Assembly (NCBI GenBank): GCA_035544315.1
Contig: DATKGB010000198.1
Span: 1 to 31,166 of the forward strand
DNA length: 31,166 nt
Reading direction: 5' to 3'
Source of the DNA: JALYSX01 sp035544315
Lineage (GTDB): Bacteria > Vulcanimicrobiota > Vulcanimicrobiia > Vulcanimicrobiales > Vulcanimicrobiaceae
Below are positions 16,547 to 28,475 of the stretch, piece by piece. Position 1 is the first letter of the stretch. Every line of letters begins with the position of its first letter. The notes beneath the pieces were generated by a model. The model searched no databases. It was not told the origin of the DNA and was given only the letters and a program-made list of their open reading frames with translations. The position numbers and the translations under genes were made by a program.

Positions 16547-17052
16547 TTTTCCAGCGATCCGCGCATCGCCTTGAGCCGTTCGCGATAGAGTTCGCCGCGT
16601 AGATCGCCGGCCCACATGACCAGCGCGCTCTCGTTGTTATCGCTGTAATACGCTTTGCGCGTTGCGACGGTCGTGAAGCCGTACTTGCGGTACAACTGCT
16701 GGGCGCCGACGTTGGTTTCGCGCACTTCGAGGGTCATCCATGCGGCCTCGCGTTCGATGGCGCGATCGATCAGGTGGGCCAGCAAAATTTCGCCGAATTT
16801 GCGCCCGCGAAAATCCGGATCGACGGCGATAGTCGTAATGTGCGAATCTTCCATCACGACCCAGATGCCGCCGTAGGCGACCACGCGACCGGAGACCCTG
16901 CCGACGTAATAGTGCGCGCTGCGGTTGCTTTGCAGTTCGTTGTAAAATGCATCGGACGGCCACTGCGTCGCGAACGAGAGCGTTTCGATGCGCCGCACGT
17001 CGTTGATGTCAACAGGCGTCATCGTCTCGATCGACAGGCCTGCGGTCATCAT
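16543..17052 (-). CDS. rimI: Ribosomal protein alanine N-acetyltransferase RimI (GNAT)
   Basis: A 169-aa GNAT acetyltransferase. The acetyl-CoA-binding motif A is ITTIAVDPDFRGRKFGEILL, with RGRKFG as the Q/RxxGxG/A loop; motif B includes LEVRETNVGAQQLYRKYGF, typical of RimI. RimI acetylates the N-terminal alanine of ribosomal protein bS18 and often lies beside tsaB/tsaE, as here. It starts at an ATG overlapping the tsaB stop (ATGA), with a second ATG directly after. A long in-frame extension to 17538 lies antiparallel within the tsaB reading region and is rejected. Confidence 0.93.
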   Translation of the reverse strand: MMTAGLSIETMTPVDINDVRRIETLSFATQWPSDAFYNELQSNRSAHYYVGRVSGRVVAYGGIWVVMEDSHITTIAVDPDFRGRKFGEILLAHLIDRAIEREAAWMTLEVRETNVGAQQLYRKYGFTTVATRKAYYSDNNESALVMWAGDLRGELYRERLKAMRGSLEK

Positions 17053-17693
17053 CGTTTGGGAACCTTGGCCGCGGGGCGTTCGCCATAGTCTGCGCGGACT
17101 TCGTGCAGCGACGTTGCAGACGGCATCGCGGCGGCGCGCAGGGCTGCAGCGACGGCCGGAATCGCGACCAGGGGTTCCAACGTTTCCACGGTGATGGCGC
17201 GTTCGCCGAGCGCGACGAGCACGTCCTGTGCGCCGCCCAGAAGGGTCAAGGATGTCGAGCGATCGTCGGGCAGCGTTGCGGCGACGACCTCGACGATCAA
17301 GCCGGAATGGCGGCGCTCCGTTGGGCCGTCGCGCAAGCGCGCCGAAACCACGCCGGCGCGCCCGCGCACGACGGTCAGAACGCGGTCGAGCGAGCGTCCG
17401 CATTCGAGCAGGTCGAACGACGAAACACCGGTCAGCGGGACGCGCCAGGCCTGGGCGAGCGACTTGGCATAGGCGATCGCGATGCGCAGGCCGGTAAAGC
17501 CGCCCGGCCCGATCCCGACCGCGACGCGATCCGGGCACTCGATCCCGGCATTGATCAGGACGCTTTTGACGGCGATCAAGCCGCCCTCGAGCGCATCGTT
17601 GTCTCCGAGTTGGATGCTGCTGACAACCTCGCGGTCGCGCACGACTGCGGCCGAAAAGCCGCCCAGCGCGCCGTCGAGTCCAAGCACGATCAT
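17049..17693 (-). CDS. tsaB: tRNA t6A synthesis protein TsaB
   Basis: A 214-aa ASKHA-fold protein that dimerises with TsaD in the complex adding threonylcarbamoyl to A37 of ANN-decoding tRNAs. The N-terminal MIVLGLDGALGG is the phosphate-1 motif; GIGPGGFTGLRIAIAYAKSLA (residues 60-80, key residues GPGGFTGLR) is the TsaB signature. The C-terminal half is divergent, as usual for the family. The start overlaps the tsaE stop by ATGA and the stop overlaps rimI likewise. tsaD is not in this window. Confidence 0.94.
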   Translation of the reverse strand: MIVLGLDGALGGFSAAVVRDREVVSSIQLGDNDALEGGLIAVKSVLINAGIECPDRVAVGIGPGGFTGLRIAIAYAKSLAQAWRVPLTGVSSFDLLECGRSLDRVLTVVRGRAGVVSARLRDGPTERRHSGLIVEVVAATLPDDRSTSLTLLGGAQDVLVALGERAITVETLEPLVAIPAVAAALRAAAMPSATSLHEVRADYGERPAAKVPKR

Positions 17694-18130
17694 GCCGGGG
17701 GCCTCACGGTCACGCGGCGGGCCCGATCGCCTGCGCCGGAGATCTCAAGTTCGTACCGCCGCAACGGCAACAGGCCGGGCGCGTTGGTCCACCACTCGAT
17801 CAGCACGATCGAGGTCCCGTCGAAGGCTTGTTCCAGACCCAATTCGGTCAGGTCGTCGGGGCCCTCGACCCGATAGAGGTCGAGATGGTCGATTGGCGGC
17901 GGCCCCGGATAGCGGTGCCAAAACGTGAAGGTCGGACTGGAGGTCGGATCGGTGCCCTGGAGCGCCCGGACGCAAGCCCGAACGAACGTGGTTTTGCCCG
18001 CGCCCAACGCTCCGGAGAGCCCAACCACGTCGCCTGGGCGCAACTCCGCGGCGAAGGCGCCGGCGAAGGCCTCGAAGTCGGCTTGAGACGAAAACGTGCG
18101 TTCCATTGGGAGGCCAAGCGGTTTGGCCAT
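17690..18130 (-). CDS. tsaE: tRNA t6A synthesis ATPase TsaE
   Basis: A 146-aa P-loop ATPase of the TsaBDE complex. The Walker A motif is GALGAGKT (residues 40-47), followed by the typical SSPTFTFWHRY segment, then DHLDLYRV (Walker B region) and LIEWW. Length is normal. The ATG at 18130 gives MAKPLGLPMERTF; a second in-frame ATG at 18106 (MERTF) is possible, and neither has a good ribosome site. It is the first gene of the operon that runs to the 50-aa membrane peptide, and it diverges from gyrA. Confidence 0.94.
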   Translation of the reverse strand: MAKPLGLPMERTFSSQADFEAFAGAFAAELRPGDVVGLSGALGAGKTTFVRACVRALQGTDPTSSPTFTFWHRYPGPPPIDHLDLYRVEGPDDLTELGLEQAFDGTSIVLIEWWTNAPGLLPLRRYELEISGAGDRARRVTVRPPA

Positions 18131-18136
18131 GGGTGA

Positions 18137-18149
18137 GGCGGAATCCGCC
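18137..18149. promoter_or_regulatory. Palindrome just upstream of tsaE
   Basis: GGCGGA-A-TCCGCC is a perfect 6+1+6 palindrome seven bases before the tsaE start. It could be an operator or a small hairpin that affects initiation. Nothing identifies the binding protein. Confidence 0.35.
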
Positions 18150-18179
18150 AGCGAAGAATAAGCACCGTCCGTTTCCTCG

Positions 18180-18193
18180 GGCGACTCGTCGCC
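18180..18193. promoter_or_regulatory. Second inverted repeat in the tsaE-gyrA gap
   Basis: GGCGAC-TC-GTCGCC (6+2+6) lies midway in the 130-base divergent region and is followed directly by a GGCCGG run. It may bind a regulator of gyrA or tsaE. In DNA this rich in GC, chance cannot be excluded. Confidence 0.3.
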
Positions 18194-18260
18194 GGCCGGT
18201 CCTTACTGTCCGCCTCGCTTGCGGTATGCCCGTCCCGATTCTCCGGAGTGCCATCACAAC

Positions 18261-20765
<2,505 letters not shown>

Positions 20766-20774
20766 AACTAAAAC

Positions 20775-20788
20775 CCGCCGAGGGGCGG
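20775..20788 (+). terminator. Short hairpin between gyrA and trxA
   Basis: CCGCC (20775-20779) pairs with GGCGG (20784-20788) around a GAGG loop, ten bases after the gyrA stop. There is no T-run. It might attenuate read-through into trxA, but the stem is only 5 bp. Confidence 0.25.
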
Positions 20789-20820
20789 TCTACGACCATG
20801 CAAGGAGCAACGAATCCACG

Positions 20821-21147
20821 ATGAGTGCATTACCCGACGTCACGCAAGCCAATTTCAAGAGCGAAGTGCTCGACAACGATCAGCCGGTGCTGGTCGACTT
20901 TTGGGCGCCCTGGTGCGGCCCGTGCAAAATGCTCTCACCGGTCGTGGAGAAAGTAGCATCCGCGAACAGCGGCAAGGCCAAATTCGTGAAACTCAACACC
21001 GACGAGAACCCGTCGCTCTCGGGTGAGTATCACGTCTCGGGCATCCCTTGCCTGATCCTGTTCAAAGGCGGCAAGCCGGTCGACCGGATCGTCGGATACG
21101 TTTCTGAAAACGTCATCACTTCGATGCTCGGCAAGCACGTCGCCTAG
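20821..21147 (+). CDS. trxA: Thioredoxin
   Basis: A 108-aa classical thioredoxin with the WCGPC active site (residues 31-35) in VDFWAPWCGPCKMLSP. The buried aspartate is D26 and the cis-proline is P76. The residue after the cis-proline is cysteine (GIPCLILF, C77) instead of the usual threonine, adding a thiol close to the active site. It reduces cytosolic protein disulfides together with thioredoxin reductase, which is not in this window. An AAGGAG site lies upstream, with a rather long 13-base spacing. Confidence 0.95.
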   Translation: MSALPDVTQANFKSEVLDNDQPVLVDFWAPWCGPCKMLSPVVEKVASANSGKAKFVKLNTDENPSLSGEYHVSGIPCLILFKGGKPVDRIVGYVSENVITSMLGKHVA

Positions 21148-21217
21148 CAACGACGCTTCGCAGGCGGCGCGTATCGAGCGTTCGCTGCGTGCGCGCCAGA
21201 CGGCCGAACCGTGGGCG

Positions 21218-21742
21218 ATGGGCGCCACATCGCTGGCGCTGTCGCGCGAATTGGGCATCGGCGAGGGCGAATTGATTTCGACCCTTCGCGACTACGACGT
21301 GCGGGGTCTTCTCATTTATCGGGACGGTTACATTACAACCGCCGACTTCGAGCCGCATCTCAGCAACGAACAAAGCGCGTTTTTCGACGCGACCGTCGCC
21401 GTCGATCCGCTCGAACCGAATCGGCCTACGCCGCGACCGCAGATCCTTGCCGCGATCGGCTCGTCGCAGATCGCGGGACTCTCGCGCGCCTTGGACACCT
21501 TATTGACGCGGGGTAGACTCGTCGAAGTCGGCGATAGCGTGTATTGCGATCGGCAAATCGCGCGAATCCGCGAATCGCTCGAAGCGTTCTTGAACGCGCA
21601 TCCGACGATGACGGTGGCGCAGTTCCGCGATCTGCTCGGAACGTCGCGTCGCTACGCCGTGCCGCTGTTGGAGTGGTTCGACGCGCGCGGCATCACGGCG
21701 CGCGAGGGCGGCGAGCGCGTCTTGCCGAATTGCCCGCCATGA
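21218..21742 (+). CDS. Orphan SelB C-terminal winged-helix protein
   Basis: The 174-aa product matches the final winged-helix domains of the selenocysteine elongation factor SelB. The last one (about residues 130-170) has the distinctive pattern MTVAQFRDLLGTSRRYAVPL then WFDARGITAREG, and LSRALDTLLTRGRLVEVGD belongs to the domain before. The GTPase and EF-Tu-like domains are absent, and no stop-free path leads to them: the frame is open only back to 21056, inside trxA. The protein-like sequence continues upstream of the ATG (ARIERSLRARQTAEPWA), so a non-ATG start such as CTG 21185 is possible. In SelB these domains bind the SECIS hairpin; alone they could bind RNA or DNA. The stop overlaps the deaminase start. 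Confidence 0.75.
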   Translation: MGATSLALSRELGIGEGELISTLRDYDVRGLLIYRDGYITTADFEPHLSNEQSAFFDATVAVDPLEPNRPTPRPQILAAIGSSQIAGLSRALDTLLTRGRLVEVGDSVYCDRQIARIRESLEAFLNAHPTMTVAQFRDLLGTSRRYAVPLLEWFDARGITAREGGERVLPNCPP

Positions 21743-22758
21743 TCGATCCCGTCGCCTTACCCAAGGCCGAGCTTCACATACATATCGAGGGAACGTTCGA
21801 ACCCGAGCTGATCTTCGAAATAGGCGAACGCAACGGGATTGCCGTCCCGTACCCGAGCGTCGAAGCGCTTCGCGACGCCTATAACTTCTCCGATCTGCAG
21901 TCGTTCCTCAATCTCTACTATGCGGGCATGAACGTGCTGCGGGTCGAGCAAGACTATTACGATCTTGCGGCCGCCTATCTTGCCAAGGCCAAAGCGCAAG
22001 GCGTGCGCCACGCAGAGATTTTTTTCGATCCTCAGGCGCATACCGATCGCGGCGTGGCCTTTGCGACCGTGCTCGACGGCATCTGGCAAGCCTTGCGCGA
22101 TGGCGAACGCGACCTGGGAATCACCTCGCACACGATCGCGTGCTTCTTGCGCGATAAAAGCGCGCAGTCGGCGATGGATATGCTGGATTTAGCGGTCGCG
22201 CATCAAGATCGCATCGTGGGCGTCGGTTTGGATTCGGCCGAAGTCGGCAATCCGCCCTCGAAATTTTCGGCGGTGTTCGACCGCGCGCGGGCCGAAGGCT
22301 TCTTGACCGTCGCGCACGCGGGCGAAGAGGGTCCGCCGCAGTATGTCTGGGAAGCGCTGGATCTGCTCAAGGTTTCGCGCGTCGATCACGGCGTGCGCTG
22401 CTTGGAGGACGCCGCGTTGGTCGACCGCCTGGTGCGCCAACGCGTCCCGCTGACGGTCTGCCCGCTGTCGAATCTTCGGCTCAAGGTGGTCGGCGATTTG
22501 ACCGCCCATCCGCTCAAGCGGATGCTCGACGCGGGCCTGGTCGCGACGTGCAATTCCGACGATCCGGCCTACTTTGGCGGATACGTCGCCGACAATTTCG
22601 GCGCAGTTCGCGACGCGTTGGGGTTGACGGACGAGGAGCTGGCGACCCTGGCCAAAAACTCGTTTGAAGCTTCGTTCATCGACGACGTTTCAAAGCGCCG
22701 TCTTATCGCTGAAGTTAACGATTGCGCGCTGCGCGGATCGAGGAGTGGGCACTTATGA
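21739..22758 (+). CDS. Adenine deaminase (adenosine deaminase family)
   Basis: A 339-aa zinc amidohydrolase. Metal and catalytic residues are H13/H15 (ELHIHIEG), H193 with E196 (VAHAGEEG), H217 (VDHGVR) and D274-D275 (NSDDPAYFGG). The YNFSDLQSFLNLYYAGMNVL segment and the GLDSAEVGNPPSKF and AHAGEEGPP motifs match the subgroup shown to deaminate adenine (bacterial PA0148-like and fungal Aah1-like) rather than adenosine. It should convert adenine to hypoxanthine in purine salvage, though adenosine activity cannot be excluded. The ATG overlaps the preceding stop, and the stop overlaps the SIMPL gene start. Confidence 0.88.
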   Translation: MIDPVALPKAELHIHIEGTFEPELIFEIGERNGIAVPYPSVEALRDAYNFSDLQSFLNLYYAGMNVLRVEQDYYDLAAAYLAKAKAQGVRHAEIFFDPQAHTDRGVAFATVLDGIWQALRDGERDLGITSHTIACFLRDKSAQSAMDMLDLAVAHQDRIVGVGLDSAEVGNPPSKFSAVFDRARAEGFLTVAHAGEEGPPQYVWEALDLLKVSRVDHGVRCLEDAALVDRLVRQRVPLTVCPLSNLRLKVVGDLTAHPLKRMLDAGLVATCNSDDPAYFGGYVADNFGAVRDALGLTDEELATLAKNSFEASFIDDVSKRRLIAEVNDCALRGSRSGHL

Positions 22759-23411
22759 AACGTTTGGGTATCGTCTTGACCGCACTGCTGCTATGCTGCG
22801 CGCCGGCCGTCGCGCAAGTTCTCACCATCGCACCGGCCGGCGTGACGGTCTATGCGTCGGCAACCGCCACTACTAGCGACGTCCTCATCGAGTTTACGGT
22901 TAACGACAAGCTACTGGCCAAGTCTGGAGCGCAATCGTACCTGCAAGCCGCCCGTTCGTTGAGCGCGATTACCAAAGCCGCCGGCCCCAACGCGACGGTT
23001 CGCGATAACGGGTCGAAGGCCACCATGGACGGCACCGCCCCCACGGAAAGCGCCACCGTTTCGGTCGCGCCCGCGGATCTTCAAAGCGTCGCCGGTCGCC
23101 TCGCGGCCGCTCGCTTTACGATCGATGCGTTGGCGGTTGTGCCGCGCGATGCGGACGCGCTTGATGCCAAAGCACTGGCGGACGCAACTCACGCCGCTCG
23201 CTCGAAGGCCGAGACGATCGCCGTTGCCGACGGACGGCACCTCGGACGCCTGCTCAACGTCGCGCCGTCCTTCGGCGCGATGTTCAAGGACATGGCCTCG
23301 AGCATTATTCCGGCCGGACCGATGGCGCAAATGTTCGCTCAATTGCAAGGCTCGGCGCAGACGGCCAGTACGACCGAAGGCGGCAGCTTCACGTTCGAAC
23401 TCCTGCCCTAG
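22755..23411 (+). CDS. SIMPL-domain (DUF541) exported protein
   Basis: A 218-aa protein with signal peptide MKRLGIVLTALLLCCAPAVAQ and a SIMPL/DUF541-type body: paired segments on VTVYASATATTSDVLIEFTV, a helix-rich middle (ALADATHAARSKAETIAVADG is the family's A-x-x-x-A-x-x-K-A-x-x-L/I-A pattern) and a C-terminal beta strand ending SFTFELLP. Its role is unknown; relatives are periplasmic or outer-membrane proteins linked to stress. The start at 22755 has a GAGGAG motif upstream and overlaps the deaminase stop by ATGA. It ends three bases before clpB, so the two are probably co-transcribed. Confidence 0.85.
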   Translation: MKRLGIVLTALLLCCAPAVAQVLTIAPAGVTVYASATATTSDVLIEFTVNDKLLAKSGAQSYLQAARSLSAITKAAGPNATVRDNGSKATMDGTAPTESATVSVAPADLQSVAGRLAAARFTIDALAVVPRDADALDAKALADATHAARSKAETIAVADGRHLGRLLNVAPSFGAMFKDMASSIIPAGPMAQMFAQLQGSAQTASTTEGGSFTFELLP

Positions 23412-23414
23412 ACG

Positions 23415-26027
23415 ATGAACGCCGATCGTATGACCGAACGCGTCGCGGACGGGCTGAATTCCGCCTATTCGCGCGCGCTTTCCGAACACAATACGCAGAC
23501 CGCGCCCGAGCACATGCTTGCCGCGCTGCTCGATCAAGAGCGCGGCATCGCCCCGGATATCCTCGCCAAAGCCGGCGCCGATCCCAAAGCGTTCGCGCGT
23601 CGCGTGAGCGATGCAATCGGCCGGTTGCCCCGACTTTCCGGGGCGAACGCCGACTCCGCGCAGGTCACCCTCTCGAGCGACTTGGCGCGTCTGATGAGCG
23701 TGGCACAGACGCAGGCCGAGAAACTGCAAGACGACTACGTCTCGGTGGAACACGTGTTACTGGCGATGAGCCAATCCAGCGGTTCTATCGGACGGCTCTT
23801 CGCCGACGCCGGGCTGACCTACGATAAGCTGCTGGCTGCGTTGCGCGAAGTGCGCGGCAATCAGCGCGTGACCACGCGCGATCCCGAAGGCACCTACAAA
23901 TCGCTGGAACGCTACGGCCGCGATCTCACCCTAGAAGCCGAACGTGGCAAACTCGATCCCGTGATCGGACGCGACGACGAAATCCGACGCATCGTTCAAG
24001 TTCTCTCGCGTCGCACCAAAAACAACCCGGTCCTCATCGGGGAGCCCGGCGTGGGCAAAACCGCCATCGTCGAAGGCCTCGCGCAACGGATCGTGCGCGG
24101 CGACGTTCCCGAAGGTCTCAAAGAGAAGCGCGTCGTTTCGTTGGACATGGGCGCGCTGATCGCCGGCGCGAAATATCGGGGCGAGTTCGAGGAGCGCCTC
24201 AAAGCCGTGCTCAAGGACGTGCAGCAATCCGAGGGTCGCATCGTGCTGTTCCTCGACGAACTGCACACCGTCGTCGGCGCCGGCAAGGCCGAAGGGTCGA
24301 TGGATGCCGGCAACTTGCTCAAACCGATGCTCGCGCGCGGCGAACTGCACATGATCGGCGCGACCACGCTTGACGAGTACCGCAAATATATCGAAAAAGA
24401 CGCGGCGCTAGAGCGGCGATTCCAGCCGGTGCAGGTCGATCAGCCGTCGGTCGAAGATACGATCTCGATCTTGCGCGGTCTCAAGGAGAAATACGAAGCC
24501 CATCACGGCGTGCGGATCAAGGATACCGCGCTGGTCGCCGCGGCAACGCTTTCGGATCGTTACATCAGCGATCGCTTTCTGCCGGACAAGGCGATCGACT
24601 TGGTCGACGAAGCCGCAGCCAAGCTGCGCACCGAAATCGACTCGATGCCCCAAGAGCTCGACGAGTTGACGCGACGTATCATGCAATTGGAGATCGAGCG
24701 CGAAGCGTTGCGCAAAGAGAGCGATACCCCCAGCCGTCAACGCCTCGACGCGCTGGAAAAAGAACTCGCCAATCTGCGCGACGAGCAGACGTCGTTCAAA
24801 CTTCAATGGGAAGCCGAGCGCAACGCCGCGGCCAAGCTGCAGACGCAGCGCGACAAGATCGAGCAGACCAAAGTGCAGATCGAACAGGCCACGCGCCAAG
24901 CCGATTACGGTCGTGCCTCCGAACTGCAGTACGGAGCGCTGCCGAATCTCGAAAAAGAACTGCGCGCCGAGGAAGAAGCGCTTACAACCCGCGGAGGTCG
25001 CGGGCGCCTCTCCAAAGAGGAAGTCGACGAAGAAGACATCGCCGGGGTGATAGCGCGCTGGACCGGTATTCCGGTCAGCAAACTCCTCGAGGGCGAGAAA
25101 CAAAAGTTATTGCATCTCGGCGAAGAGTTGCACCGGCGCGTAATCGGCCAAGATGAAGCCGTCACGGCGGTCGCCGAAGCAGTCGTCCGTTCGCGAGCCG
25201 GGCTGGCCGACCCCAATCGTCCGATCGGTTCGTTCATTTTCCTGGGCCCGACCGGCGTGGGAAAGACCGAGTTGGCGCGCGCTCTGGCCGACTATTTGTT
25301 CGATGACGAGCGTGCCCTCATTCGCGTCGACATGTCGGAATATCAAGAGCGACATACCGTCGCGCGGCTTCTCGGCGCGCCTCCGGGTTACGTCGGCTAC
25401 GATGAAGGCGGCCAACTGACCGAAGCGGTTCGGCGTCGGCCGTACTCGGTGATCCTGTTCGATGAGGTCGAGAAAGCGCACCCAGATGTCTTTAACGTCT
25501 TCTTGCAAATTCTCGACGATGGGCGATTGACCGACGGTCAAGGCCGCACGGTCGACTTCCGCAACACGATCGTGATCATGACGTCCAACGTCGGCAGTCA
25601 CCGCATTCTCGATTACAAAGGTTCGTTCGATGGCGCCGACTATGTTGTAATGCGCGCGACCGTGCTCGACGAGCTGCGCCAACAGTTCCGCCCGGAATTT
25701 CTCAACCGGGTCGACGAAATCATCGTCTTTCACGCGCTCGACGAAGCGCAGTTGGTCCACATCGTCGACATTCAACTCGACCGCCTGCGTAAGCGGTTAG
25801 CCGATCGACGGATCGTGCTGTCGCTCGACGACGCGGGAAAGCGTCATCTCGTCAAAGCCGGCTACGATCCGGCCTACGGCGCGCGCCCGCTAAAGCGCAC
25901 GATTCAGAAAGAACTCGAAACTCCGCTGGGCCGTAAGATCCTCGCTGGCGACATCCCCGACGGCGCGACCGTCAACGTCGGTTTCAACGATCCCAACGGC
26001 GAACTAACGTTTACTGTGGCAACCTGA
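23415..26027 (+). CDS. clpB: ATP-dependent chaperone ClpB
   Basis: An 870-aa Hsp100 disaggregase that works with DnaK to recover aggregated proteins. It has two Clp_N repeats (about residues 5-145), a first AAA domain with Walker A GEPGVGKT (209-216) and Walker B VLFLDELHT, a coiled-coil M domain (about 400-520), and a second AAA domain with GPTGVGKT (611-618) and ILFDEVEKAHPDVFN, followed by the C-terminal ClpB D2-small region. All key residues are present. No CIRCE or HAIR-type repeat can be seen, because the gene sits only three bases after the SIMPL gene; heat control would have to act on an upstream promoter. Confidence 0.96.
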   Translation: MNADRMTERVADGLNSAYSRALSEHNTQTAPEHMLAALLDQERGIAPDILAKAGADPKAFARRVSDAIGRLPRLSGANADSAQVTLSSDLARLMSVAQTQAEKLQDDYVSVEHVLLAMSQSSGSIGRLFADAGLTYDKLLAALREVRGNQRVTTRDPEGTYKSLERYGRDLTLEAERGKLDPVIGRDDEIRRIVQVLSRRTKNNPVLIGEPGVGKTAIVEGLAQRIVRGDVPEGLKEKRVVSLDMGALIAGAKYRGEFEERLKAVLKDVQQSEGRIVLFLDELHTVVGAGKAEGSMDAGNLLKPMLARGELHMIGATTLDEYRKYIEKDAALERRFQPVQVDQPSVEDTISILRGLKEKYEAHHGVRIKDTALVAAATLSDRYISDRFLPDKAIDLVDEAAAKLRTEIDSMPQELDELTRRIMQLEIEREALRKESDTPSRQRLDALEKELANLRDEQTSFKLQWEAERNAAAKLQTQRDKIEQTKVQIEQATRQADYGRASELQYGALPNLEKELRAEEEALTTRGGRGRLSKEEVDEEDIAGVIARWTGIPVSKLLEGEKQKLLHLGEELHRRVIGQDEAVTAVAEAVVRSRAGLADPNRPIGSFIFLGPTGVGKTELARALADYLFDDERALIRVDMSEYQERHTVARLLGAPPGYVGYDEGGQLTEAVRRRPYSVILFDEVEKAHPDVFNVFLQILDDGRLTDGQGRTVDFRNTIVIMTSNVGSHRILDYKGSFDGADYVVMRATVLDELRQQFRPEFLNRVDEIIVFHALDEAQLVHIVDIQLDRLRKRLADRRIVLSLDDAGKRHLVKAGYDPAYGARPLKRTIQKELETPLGRKILAGDIPDGATVNVGFNDPNGELTFTVAT

Positions 26028-26030
26028 CAG

Positions 26031-26515
26031 TTAACTTACCGGTTGGACGGGTTGGGTGCAGTACATGCAGCGGCGTGCGATTTTGGGGATATCGGCTTGG
26101 CATTCCGGACACTTGCGCATGGCGGGGTCCGCCGGCGGTTGGAAATAGGCGTTGGTTACGAGGTTGTTGGTCGGCACGATTACAAAGAAATAAACGACCA
26201 GCGCGACCACTAGAAATGATAAGAACGCGTCGATGAAGTTGGCGTAGTAGATTGGAAAGCCTCGGAAACACGCCGTGCCGTTGGCTTTGCACTCCGTTAG
26301 GGTCGCCGTGCCGCCACGCCAGCTGATGAACCCGCTGGCCAGCGGCGTGAAGATGTCCTTAACGAACTCGGTAATCAACCCGCCGATGGCGGCGCCGATC
26401 ACGACGGCGACGGCTAGGTCGGCCGTCCTGCCGCGCAATAGAAACTGGGCGAAACCCTGCGCCAGGGTGTGGGTTCCGCGCGCGATACGACGCCCGACGT
26501 TGCCGGGGCGAAAAC

Positions 26516-26519
<4 letters not shown>
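26031..26519 (-). CDS. mscL: Large-conductance mechanosensitive channel MscL with C-terminal zinc ribbon
   Basis: A 162-aa inner-membrane channel that opens on osmotic downshock. TM1 is in FLLRGRTADLAVAVVIGAAI (about residues 27-50), the periplasmic loop carries two cysteines (C77 and C84) that could form a disulfide, and TM2 is FIDAFLSFLVVALVVYFFVI (95-114). The cytosolic tail ends in a four-cysteine ribbon, CPEC (137-140) and CMYC (151-154), in place of the usual short helix. It starts at a GTG that overlaps the typA stop (GTGA), so it is translationally coupled to typA. It converges on clpB with a three-base gap. Confidence 0.92.
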
Positions 26520-28342
<1,823 letters not shown>

Positions 28343-28387
28343 GGGTACGGTGCCTAACGGAAGCGAGCGGATGGTTGGAAGTACCAA

Positions 28388-28417
28388 ATTCTACTTTGTC
28401 GAGCGGGCTACGGTCAA
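28388..28417 (-). promoter_or_regulatory. sigma70-type promoter for typA-mscL
   Basis: On the minus strand TTGACC (28412-28417) and TAGAAT (28388-28393) each match the consensus at 5 of 6 positions and are separated by 18 bases. Transcription should begin around 28381, giving a leader of about 39 bases before the GTG start of typA. Confidence 0.6.
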
Positions 28418-28433
28418 CCGCAGAAGTGGGAAC

Positions 28434-28454
28434 AATGCAAATTCACTCTGCATT
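28434..28454 (+). repeat. Inverted repeat upstream of the 756-aa exported protein gene
   Basis: Perfect 6-base arms AATGCA (28434-28439) and TGCATT (28449-28454) flank a 9-base spacer, 21 bases before the GTG start. The two-turn dyad could be an operator or form a hairpin in the leader just before the GGAG ribosome site. Confidence 0.35.
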
Positions 28455-28475
28455 TCCCTAAAACGGAGAATTGAT

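Noticed and set aside
17053..17538. 162-residue N-terminal extension of rimI
   Set aside because: Same-strand shadow of tsaB in another frame, Arg-rich and without domain features.
24408..25775. Antisense open frames over clpB (231 and 222 aa)
   Set aside because: Shadows of a strongly conserved chaperone gene.
28343..28387. TTG start of typA at 28387
   Set aside because: Would lie upstream of the predicted transcription start near 28381, and the family N-terminus fits the GTG at 28342.
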